NCBI GenBank assembly: GCA_030638845.1
Contig: DAOWDW010000047.1
Span: 1 to 6,715 of the forward strand
DNA: 6,715 bases
Source of the DNA: Candidatus Peregrinibacteria bacterium
GTDB lineage: Bacteria > Patescibacteriota > Gracilibacteria > Peribacterales > Peribacteraceae
Direction of reading: 5' to 3'
Shown: in pieces, positions 1 through 5,379 of the stretch
How the letters are laid out: every line of letters starts with the position of its first letter
How positions within the stretch are numbered: the first letter of the stretch is position 1
The notes under the pieces: model-generated
What the model saw: the letters and a program-made list of their open reading frames with translations, nothing else
Told to the model about the DNA's origin: nothing
The model's database searches: none
Position numbers and translations under genes: made by a program

Positions 1-827
1 CAAATGAAGTAGTAGAAGCAATTCGCATGCAGAAGATGGAAAGACTTAGATCTAGATACAGAAAAATAGATGTATTAATTATTGATGATATTCAATTTTT
101 AACAAATAAAGACAGAACGCAAGAAGAGTTTTTCCATACGTTTAATGCACTTTATGAGGCAGATAAACAAATAATTATTTCTGGAGACCGTCCACCAAAT
201 GAGTTGATTATAGAAGCTCGTTTAAAATCTAGATGTGAAAGGGGAATGATAGCAGATATAGATGCACCAGATTATGAGACTAGGCTGGCAATATTGGCAG
301 AAAAAGCTCAAGAATATGAATTATTTATAGACATGAAAGTGCTTCAGTTTATTGCAGAACATGCTACAAGAAATGTTAGGGAATTGGAGGGAATACTTAT
401 GCAGGCAGTAGCACAATATGAATTGGAGCAGTGCATGCCAACCGTAAAAAGTATTTCAAAAATTATGTCTAAGTTTAAGAGTAATATTCCAGAAGAAGAG
501 GAAGATATTGGCTTTAAAAAGCCAAAAGCTCATGCAACAACTTTTCAAGATATATTAGAAACTGTAAGTACGTATTACTCAGTTTCTTTGCAAGATATAA
601 CTGGAAAGTCTCGCGTTAGAGAGGTATTGGTTCCTCGCCAAATTGCTATGTTTCTCGGAAAGAAGAGAGCAAAAATTAGTTTTGGAAGTATGGGAGAAAT
701 ATGTAGCGATAGAGATCATAGTACAGTTATGCATGCTGTAGCTAAAATAGAAAAACAGATTCATGATGATCCTCAACTTTTAAGGCAGGTAAGATCTATT
801 GAAAGAGAACTTGGACTAGTTAAATAA
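1..827 (+). CDS. dnaA: Chromosomal replication initiator DnaA (5'-truncated by window edge)
   Basis: This is the AAA+ initiator that binds DnaA boxes at the origin and opens the DNA. The frame is open from base 3 (codons N-E-V-V-E-A-I-R precede the first in-window Met), so domains I-II and the Walker A part lie outside the window. Visible in order: Walker B (VLIIDDIQFL), a sensor I region (ISGDRPPNEL), the box VII/arginine-finger region (RLKSRCERGM), sensor II (RNVRELEG), then the DNA-binding domain IV with VPRQIAMFL and the signature DRDHSTVMHAVAKIEKQI. Differences from the usual family pattern are SRFEWG read as SRCERG and GGRDH read as SDRDH; the helix-turn-helix still aligns without gaps. 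It ends in TAA. No terminator with a T-tract follows directly; a short GC-rich hairpin lies about 20 nt downstream. The family assignment is secure. Confidence 0.96.
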   Translation, partial: NEVVEAIRMQKMERLRSRYRKIDVLIIDDIQFLTNKDRTQEEFFHTFNALYEADKQIIISGDRPPNELIIEARLKSRCERGMIADIDAPDYETRLAILAEKAQEYELFIDMKVLQFIAEHATRNVRELEGILMQAVAQYELEQCMPTVKSISKIMSKFKSNIPEEEEDIGFKKPKAHATTFQDILETVSTYYSVSLQDITGKSRVREVLVPRQIAMFLGKKRAKISFGSMGEICSDRDHSTVMHAVAKIEKQIHDDPQLLRQVRSIERELGLVK

Positions 828-1060
828 AATAAATCTAAATATTTGGAGCGCGATGCTTTCGCGCGGTTGATTATGGTCGAGGGTAGTCCAGATATTTTAA
901 ATAAAGATAGATTCATGGTGGAGGATAGCTCTTCGATATGTTGTGAGGCTACCAGAAAAGTAAAACGGGCACTTGCCTATTGAATGTGGACCATATGATG
1001 TATATCAACTAAATTTGACTTTTTTCTATTTCAATAAATATTGTATAAAAAACTATACAT
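828..1060. other. Non-coding stretch downstream of dnaA, AT-rich at its right end
   Basis: No convincing gene is visible. A perfect 6-bp GC hairpin (848-853 with 859-864) is not followed by a T-tract, so it is at best a weak 3' end for dnaA. The part from about 1011 to 1060 is very AT-rich and carries the inverted repeat TGTATA/TATACA (1042-1047 with 1054-1059). A 36-codon ATG-to-TGA frame (873-983) has no promoter or ribosome binding site and no recognisable similarity. Scattered short matches to RNase P RNA motifs occur here, but a much better RNase P gene lies at the other end of the window. Confidence 0.5.
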
Positions 1061-1172
1061 TTTGGTTGCTCTGGATTTATTAGAAGAATAGTATTAATCG
1101 AGCAACTAATTTGGATATGAGTTAATCTGAGATCCGGTCATTTCCTTCAGAATTCTACCAATTAGTTGTTTT

Positions 1173-1195
1173 GAGAGCTATGGGTAATAGCTCTC
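1173..1195 (+). repeat. Perfect 9-bp hairpin GAGAGCTAT/ATAGCTCTC
   Basis: Inverted repeat with a 5-nt GGGTA loop, 8 nt before the terminator stem. It is probably a structural element of the candidate small RNA. No T-tract follows, so it is not itself a terminator. Confidence 0.6.
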
Positions 1196-1203
1196 ATCTT
1201 CGT

Positions 1204-1241
1204 GAGGACTCCGGCGGCTTTTGTGCCGGAGTCCTCTTTTT
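1204..1241 (+). terminator. Strong rho-independent terminator
   Basis: A perfect 12-bp GC-rich stem, GAGGACTCCGGC (1204-1215) with GCCGGAGTCCTC (1225-1236), has a 9-nt loop and is followed by five T residues. The T-tract is only on the + strand side, so it ends a rightward transcript (the candidate small RNA and/or dnaA read-through). The last T residues overlap the stop codon of the convergent acidic-protein gene. Confidence 0.88.
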
Positions 1242-1674
1242 AATTCCAATCTTCTTGCAGAGTTTCAAAAGAATATGGGTCATCACTATCTTCTTTAGCT
1301 TGCATTTCCTCTAAAGATGTAAATCTTTCATCTCCCATAAATTCATCACTTTCTTCATCTTCTTTTAGTAATTGCCCAAGACTTTCTGTTTCTCCTGCTT
1401 CCGCTTCATCATTTGTTAAAAAATCATCAATCATTTCACTTGAGTCTCCAAATGCAATGTCTGGCATTAAGTTTTCGGCTTCATCTACTGCGGATTCAAT
1501 AATTTCTTCATTATTTGTTTCGCCAATAAGCTTGTTTAGCTTTGTTCCAGATTCAGTAATTATTGTTTCAAGCATCTCTTCATCTTCACCAGCTATCATT
1601 TTAGCTGCTTCTAGCAATCTTTTAATCTGTTTTTTACTCAGTGCATCTACGCCGAAGGGATTACTATCATCCAT
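1240..1674 (-). CDS. Hypothetical highly acidic protein, 144 aa
   Basis: I do not recognise a family. The protein starts MDDSNPFGVD, has one short basic patch (SKKQIKR, residues 13-19) predicted to be followed by helices (about 20-70), and then a C-terminal half very rich in Glu and Asp (about 84-142). No signal peptide, membrane segment or cysteine is visible. The start is supported by an extended -10 promoter only 6 nt upstream (TGATATAAT), which implies a leaderless mRNA. The gene is divergent from thrS, shares its upstream region, and converges on the small-RNA terminator, which overlaps its TAA stop. The open frame, the promoter and codon use like the neighbours argue for a real gene. 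Such acidic, probably partly disordered proteins are hard to assign; an RNA polymerase-associated or chaperone-like role is possible but only a guess. Confidence 0.75.
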   Translation of the reverse strand: MDDSNPFGVDALSKKQIKRLLEAAKMIAGEDEEMLETIITESGTKLNKLIGETNNEEIIESAVDEAENLMPDIAFGDSSEMIDDFLTNDEAEAGETESLGQLLKEDEESDEFMGDERFTSLEEMQAKEDSDDPYSFETLQEDWN

Positions 1675-1680
1675 CTGAGT

Positions 1681-1709
1681 ATTATATCAGATTGTATTTA
1701 TGCTTTCCA
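1681..1709 (-). promoter_or_regulatory. Promoter of the acidic-protein gene, leaderless type
   Basis: Read on the minus strand: TGGAAA (-35, 4 of 6 matches), a 17-nt spacer, and an extended -10 TGATATAAT whose last base is 6 nt before the ATG. Transcription would start at or next to the start codon, leaving no room for a Shine-Dalgarno site. Confidence 0.65.
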
Positions 1710-1782
1710 TTGCACTTTTGTTTAGATGTTAAATTGATTTATGAGTTTTGTTTTCTAGAACATCCATAGCCTGTGTCGGATG

Positions 1783-1811
1783 TTGGTTTTTCTTCTATAT
1801 TTAGCTACAAT
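1783..1811 (+). promoter_or_regulatory. Promoter of thrS, nearly leaderless
   Basis: TTGGTT (-35, 1783-1788), a 17-nt spacer, and TACAAT (-10, 1806-1811), then 10 nt to the ATG at 1822. The predicted leader is only about 3-4 nt. This also argues against the in-frame ATG at 1780, which would lie upstream of the promoter elements. Confidence 0.55.
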
Positions 1812-1821
1812 TGTTTTACAT

Positions 1822-3612
1822 ATGTCATCTAATTCATCATCTAAGGATCTTTTTAATTTGCGCCACTCTGCAGCACATGTTCTTGCACAGGCTGTACTTA
1901 ACCTTTGGCCAGACACGCAGATAGCTATTGGACCTCCTATAGATACAGGTTGTTATTATGATTTTTTGTTTAAAGAACCAATATCCGACACAGATTTTTT
2001 GCGCATTGAAAAGGAGATGAGAAAAATTATTAACAAAGGGCAAAAATTTGAAGTTGAGGAATTATCTGTTAATGATTCCATTGCTTATTGGAAAAAAAAT
2101 AATCAGAAATTTAAAGTAGAACTTGTGGAAGATCTTAAAAAAGATGGAGAGAAAACCATTACTCATTATAAAAATATAGATGATGAAGGTAATGAAACTT
2201 TTGTAGATTTATGCAAAGGAGGACACATAGATAATTTGAGAGACATTCCTGCAGATGGTTTTAAAATAATGACTTTGGCAGGAGCCTATTGGAGAGGAGA
2301 TGAAAAGAGAGATCAACTTACTAGAATATATCTTGCTGTTTTCTCGTCGAAAGACGAATTAAAAGATCATTTTAAAATGCTTGAAGAGGCAAAACAGCGT
2401 GACCATAGAAAGATAGGTGCAGAACTTGAACTTTTTAGTTTGCATGATGAAGCTGGCGCTGGATTGGTTTATTGGCATCCTCGTGGTGCTATTATACGAA
2501 AAATAATAGAAGATTTTTGGCGTGATGAACATGTAACTGGTGAATATGATTTTGTGTATTCACCACATGTAGGAAAATCATGGCTATGGGAAAAATCAGG
2601 TCATTTAGAGTTTTATAAAGAAAATATGTACGCACCAATGGAGATTGATGAAGAGGAATATTATGTTAAACCGATGAACTGTCCGTTCCATATTATGATG
2701 TATAAAAATCGCAATCGTTCTTATCGTGAATTGCCACTTCGTTGGGCAGAGCTTGGAACGGTATATAGGTATGAAAAGCGTGGAGTGTTACATGGTCTTT
2801 TGCGCGTGAGAGGATTTACACAAGATGATGCTCATATTATATGTACTCCAGATCAGGCTGAAGATGAGATTTTGCGTGTATTAAAATTTTCATTAGAATT
2901 ATTGCGCGTTTTTGGTTTCGAAGATATTCGAGCTTTTCTATCAACACGTCCAGAAAAAGCAGTAGGTGAGCAGAAGCGTTGGGATTTTGCACAAGAGGTA
3001 CTTGAGCGTGCAATAAAGAAAGAAGGTATTGATTATGAATTAGATGAAGGAGGAGGAGCATTTTATGGACCGAAAATTGACTTAAAAATTAAAGATGCAT
3101 TAGGGCGAGAATGGCAACTTTCTACTATTCAGTTCGATTTCAATCTTCCAGAACGTTTTGAAATGACTTTTGTCGGTGAGGATGGCAAGGGACATCAGCC
3201 ATATATGGTGCATCGTGCGCTTCTTGGTTCTATAGAACGATTTTTTGGGATTTTAGTAGAACATTACGCTGGCCATTTTCCACTTTGGCTTGCACCAGTA
3301 CAAGTTGCAATACTTCCTGTTGCTGATGTGCATGAAGAATATACCGAGAAGGTAGAATCAGTTTTAAAAGAAAATGGAATAAGAACTTTAGTTTTAAATC
3401 CTTCTGATTCTCTTGGAAAAAGAATTCGAACTGGAGAGAAAAATAGAATTCCATATCTACTTGTTCTTGGAGATACAGAGAAAGTTGGGTTATCCGTTTC
3501 TGTGCGAAATGTAAGGAGTAAAAATCAAGAAACTGTTTCTTTAGAAGATTTTGTTTCTAAAACTGTGGAAGATATTAAAAGTAGAAGTTTGGAGCATTCG
3601 TTCGCTAAATAA
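1822..3612 (+). CDS. thrS: Threonine--tRNA ligase (ThrRS), TGS-less form, 596 aa
   Basis: It charges tRNA-Thr with threonine in the cytoplasm and releases pyrophosphate. The editing (second additional) domain begins almost at the N terminus with HSAAH (residues 15-19) and is completed by DLCKGGH, giving the HxxxH and CxxxH metal/editing motifs. The class II core has motif 2 (RWAELGTVYRYEKRGVLHGL), the zinc ligands Cys in MNCPFH, His in DDAH and His in YMVHRALLG, and motif 3 in HRALLGSIERFFG. The C-terminal anticodon-binding domain starts at PLWLAPVQVAILP. The roughly 60-residue TGS domain at the front of E. coli ThrRS is missing. I chose the start at 1822 rather than the ATG 14 codons upstream because the latter lies in the promoter and adds unrelated hydrophobic residues. 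The pyrophosphatase-like gene follows after 5 nt. Confidence 0.96.
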   Translation: MSSNSSSKDLFNLRHSAAHVLAQAVLNLWPDTQIAIGPPIDTGCYYDFLFKEPISDTDFLRIEKEMRKIINKGQKFEVEELSVNDSIAYWKKNNQKFKVELVEDLKKDGEKTITHYKNIDDEGNETFVDLCKGGHIDNLRDIPADGFKIMTLAGAYWRGDEKRDQLTRIYLAVFSSKDELKDHFKMLEEAKQRDHRKIGAELELFSLHDEAGAGLVYWHPRGAIIRKIIEDFWRDEHVTGEYDFVYSPHVGKSWLWEKSGHLEFYKENMYAPMEIDEEEYYVKPMNCPFHIMMYKNRNRSYRELPLRWAELGTVYRYEKRGVLHGLLRVRGFTQDDAHIICTPDQAEDEILRVLKFSLELLRVFGFEDIRAFLSTRPEKAVGEQKRWDFAQEVLERAIKKEGIDYELDEGGGAFYGPKIDLKIKDALGREWQLSTIQFDFNLPERFEMTFVGEDGKGHQPYMVHRALLGSIERFFGILVEHYAGHFPLWLAPVQVAILPVADVHEEYTEKVESVLKENGIRTLVLNPSDSLGKRIRTGEKNRIPYLLVLGDTEKVGLSVSVRNVRSKNQETVSLEDFVSKTVEDIKSRSLEHSFAK

Positions 3613-3617
3613 TTTCT

Positions 3618-4265
3618 ATGAAAACTTATATTTTATTCTTAGGCTTTGTTGCCCTAGGGATAGGTTCATATTTTTTAATCGAAGATAATTTAAGTCAAAT
3701 TGCTGAAGAGAATTCTCCTAAATTAACAGCTGAAATATTGCCTGAAGACACTTTAGAAACTGCTGGACCAAATGCTCCAGATGAAGTGAATGTAATTATT
3801 GAGATAGAAAGAGGAACTAAGAGTAGATATAAATATGATGCAGAAGCAAAAAGACTAATGCTTTTTGAAACTTCTTATTATCCGCTTAATTTTCCTGGAG
3901 ACTTTGGCACTATTTTGGGTACTACAATAAGAGGGGGTGAAGCTCTTGGGATTATAGTATTAACAATAGACTCTGCTCCTCCGGGTACTTTTATTTCGGT
4001 TAGACCAATTGCTGTAATAGTATCTGAAGAGAAGTCTCAAAGAATAAATACAATAGTAGGTGTACCTATTGCAGATATTCGATATAAGAATGTTAATGAA
4101 ATTGCAGATCTTCAAAAAGAGCAGAAAGATGCATTAATTAATTATTTGGGAAATGTTCATACACTTAAAGGAAGACCTGCGCGACTAATTGGGTATGAGA
4201 AATCTGGGACGGCGAAGAGAATTGTGGAATTAGGTATTGAGGCATATGAAAAAATAAAACAATGA
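3618..4265 (+). CDS. Membrane-anchored inorganic pyrophosphatase-fold protein, active site lost
   Basis: The N terminus is an uncleaved signal anchor or signal peptide (hydrophobic residues about 4-21), then a linker, then a full soluble family I PPase domain (about 51-214). The fold is clear from AGPNAPDEVNVIIEIERG, YPLNFPGDFGTI, PPGTFISVRPIAV, IVGVP and the C-terminal LINYL...LIGYE...AKRIVE segments. By hand alignment to E. coli PPase nearly every catalytic residue differs: K29 is R70, E31 is K72, R43 is E84, Y51 and Y55 are F92 and F96, the DGDPxD metal site (D65, D67, D70) reads GGEALG (106-111), D102 is I143, K104 is T145, and Y141-K142 is V180-H181; E20 remains (E62). I therefore infer a pseudoenzyme located outside the membrane. 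It begins 5 nt after thrS without a Shine-Dalgarno sequence, so it is probably co-transcribed and translationally coupled. It ends in TGA, inside a repeat. Confidence 0.88.
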   Translation: MKTYILFLGFVALGIGSYFLIEDNLSQIAEENSPKLTAEILPEDTLETAGPNAPDEVNVIIEIERGTKSRYKYDAEAKRLMLFETSYYPLNFPGDFGTILGTTIRGGEALGIIVLTIDSAPPGTFISVRPIAVIVSEEKSQRINTIVGVPIADIRYKNVNEIADLQKEQKDALINYLGNVHTLKGRPARLIGYEKSGTAKRIVELGIEAYEKIKQ

Positions 4266-4366
4266 AGCAATAAAACAATCCCAAAGGGAATCCTTCGGGT
4301 TAAATCAATGTGTAAGCGATTTGCGAAACGGTATACCGCATTGCTTCATTATCGCATTGCTTCATT
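4261..4366. repeat. Three copies of an 11-bp repeat, one inverted relative to two
   Basis: AATGAAGCAAT occurs at 4261-4271 (covering the TGA stop of the PPase-like gene). Its reverse complement ATTGCTTCATT occurs at 4340-4350 and 4356-4366, as a tandem pair with a 16-bp period (13 identical bases, GCATTGCTTCATT). The forward copy also sits in a 16-bp period (TAAAACAAT at 4255 and 4271). The forward copy can pair perfectly with either inverted copy, but not both. The tandem pair ends 8 nt before the -10 box of the lgt-like gene, so it may be an operator or an alternative RNA structure. Confidence 0.7.
4280..4299. terminator. Weak hairpin after the PPase-like gene, possible terminator
   Basis: CCCAAAGG (4280-4287) pairs with CCTTCGGG (4292-4299) with one A-C mismatch and a GAAT loop. 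Only a short T/A stretch follows on the + strand, so termination of the thrS operon here would be inefficient. The T-rich side is on the minus strand, where no gene would use it. Confidence 0.3.
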
Positions 4367-4371
4367 TCTTG

Positions 4372-4380
4372 TGTTATTCT
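4372..4380 (+). promoter_or_regulatory. Extended -10 promoter of the lgt-like gene, leaderless type
   Basis: TGT followed by TATTCT (4375-4380) lies 6 nt before the ATG at 4387, the same spacing as for the acidic-protein gene. No good -35 is present at 16-18 nt; the extended -10 may compensate. It lies directly after the tandem ATTGCTTCATT repeats. Confidence 0.45.
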
Positions 4381-4386
4381 TCCATC

Positions 4387-5310
4387 ATGTTTGAAGCTTT
4401 TTCCATAGGTCCTTTCTTAGTTTGGACAAATGTTATTTTCCTATTGCTTGGAATTTGGCTTTCTACAGAATTTTTCCTAAGACTTGCAAATAGTGCAAAT
4501 TTGTCTGTAGTCCACTTTAAAGAGCATGCACTAAAATATTTAATTTCGTTTATAATTATGGGGCGGGTGGTTTCTATATTGGCGAATTATAGAATTTATA
4601 TAAAAGACCCTCTTCGTGTTTTTATTGTTTGGGATGGGGGATTTAGTTTTTTAGGAGGAGCAATAGGAATAGGTCTTGTGCTGTATCTTATTACTCGTAT
4701 GCAGAGGACAACATTTTTGCAATGGTTAGATGTTTTGCTTCCTGCAGCAACATTTGGGCTTATGTTTGAATGGCTTGGAAAGTTTTTTGCAGGTAGAGCT
4801 TATGGCATGCCAACAGATATGTTTTGGGGAGTTACGTACGATACTATTGGAGTTAGATATGTTGTTCCTATTCACCCTGTACAGCTTTATTATGCTTTCT
4901 TTTTCTTTGTACTTACTTTTCTTTTATTGCTTGTTAGAAAGCATTCTAAAAGAGCGGGATCTGAAACATTATTTGGAATACTTCTTGCTGCAGGTATGAC
5001 TTTTTTCTTTGAATACTTTAGAGGAGATTTTACCATTCCAGTTTTTGCTACACGCTTAGATATGATTGTCCTCTTGTGTATGTTTATTAGTTTAGGATTA
5101 TTTGCTGCTTTCGATATTTCACTTCCGACTTCATTACTAGCAGTTTCTCAATTTTTACTTATTTTTATTTTTGGAGGATATCTTATTGCTCGAAATTGGC
5201 TTCCTTACCCTACATTCGAATTACGCTTTAGTCAGTTTCTATCTTTGTTAGCAGCTCTTGCAGTTATAGATTATGTGTTTGTGCATAGACGGAAATTTCC
5301 ACATCTCTAA
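4387..5310 (+). CDS. lgt: Lgt-family membrane protein (prolipoprotein diacylglyceryl transferase-like), catalytic residues replaced
   Basis: True Lgt moves diacylglycerol from phosphatidylglycerol to the lipobox cysteine of prolipoproteins in the cytoplasmic membrane. This 307-residue protein is plainly in the family: FSIGP at residues 5-9, VWDGGFSFLGGAIG (81-94), a GKFFAGRAYGMPTDMFWGV block (131-149), and HPVQLY (163-168), among about seven or more membrane helices. Aligned by hand to E. coli Lgt, key residues are gone: Y26 is T14, H103 is L89, R143 is W129, N146 is K132, E151 is R137 and R239 is T205; G154 (G140) and E243 (E209) remain. Diacylglyceryl transfer by the known mechanism is therefore doubtful. 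The start at 4387 is set by the family N terminus and the -10 box 6 nt upstream; an earlier in-frame TTG (4321) would cover the promoter and repeats. It is on the same strand as the PPase-like gene but 121 nt away, with its own promoter. Confidence 0.88.
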   Translation: MFEAFSIGPFLVWTNVIFLLLGIWLSTEFFLRLANSANLSVVHFKEHALKYLISFIIMGRVVSILANYRIYIKDPLRVFIVWDGGFSFLGGAIGIGLVLYLITRMQRTTFLQWLDVLLPAATFGLMFEWLGKFFAGRAYGMPTDMFWGVTYDTIGVRYVVPIHPVQLYYAFFFFVLTFLLLLVRKHSKRAGSETLFGILLAAGMTFFFEYFRGDFTIPVFATRLDMIVLLCMFISLGLFAAFDISLPTSLLAVSQFLLIFIFGGYLIARNWLPYPTFELRFSQFLSLLAALAVIDYVFVHRRKFPHL

Positions 5311-5340
5311 CGAAGTGAAAGTATTTTGGTTATTAAATAG

Positions 5341-5368
5341 TTGATATAGTTGATTATTTTAATATAAT
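5341..5368 (+). promoter_or_regulatory. Sigma-70-type promoter of the arginine-rich protein gene
   Basis: TTGATA (5341-5346), a 16-nt spacer and a consensus TATAAT (5363-5368), then 11 nt to the ATG at 5380. The predicted leader is only about 4-5 nt, without a Shine-Dalgarno sequence. This is the best promoter match in the window. Confidence 0.75.
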
Positions 5369-5379
5369 CGTACACTTTT

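Larger units (their letters stand above)
1061..1241 (+). ncRNA. Candidate structured small RNA of unknown family
   Basis: This roughly 175-nt unit is proposed from structure alone. A possible -10 box TATACA (1054-1059) would start transcription near 1065, where the first helix begins. GTTGCTC (1065-1071) can pair with GAGCAAC (1100-1106). Alternatively CAACTAATTTGG (1103-1114) can pair with CCAATTAGTTG (1158-1168) with one bulge; the two helices share CAAC and exclude each other. A perfect 9-bp hairpin (1173-1181 with 1187-1195, loop GGGTA) follows, then a strong terminator. No + strand gene lies just downstream, so it is not an ordinary leader. It does not show tmRNA, SRP RNA or 6S hallmarks that I can recognise. 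That there is a + strand transcript ending here is fairly well supported by the terminator; its 5' end and identity are not. Confidence 0.42.

Noticed and set aside
873..983. 36-residue open frame downstream of dnaA
   Set aside because: No promoter or ribosome binding site, no family similarity, and a length expected by chance.
828..1060. Replication origin beside dnaA
   Set aside because: There is an AT-rich stretch but no cluster of DnaA boxes; the only near match (TGTGGACCA at 985) has 7 of 9 bases. The altered DnaA could use other boxes, so this is not excluded.
850..1170. RNase P RNA in the dnaA downstream region
   Set aside because: Short matches (GAGGGTAGTCC, ACCAGAAAAGTAAAACGG, GAGCAAC, CAGAATT) occur in the right order, but no consistent P1, P2 and P4 helices could be paired, whereas 6199-6656 has all of them.
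1780..1821. ATG at 1780 as the start of thrS, adding 14 hydrophobic residues
   Set aside because: It lies before the -35/-10 elements, adds nothing like the ThrRS family, and a better ATG is at 1822.
4321..4386. TTG at 4321 as the start of the lgt-like gene
   Set aside because: It would span the repeats and the -10 box; Lgt homology begins with FSIGP, four residues after the ATG at 4387.
4263..4386. TGA recoded as glycine, extending the PPase-like protein by about 43 codons
   Set aside because: The frame does stay open after this TGA, but the extension is unlike PPase, covers repeats, and no other gene here contains an in-frame TGA.
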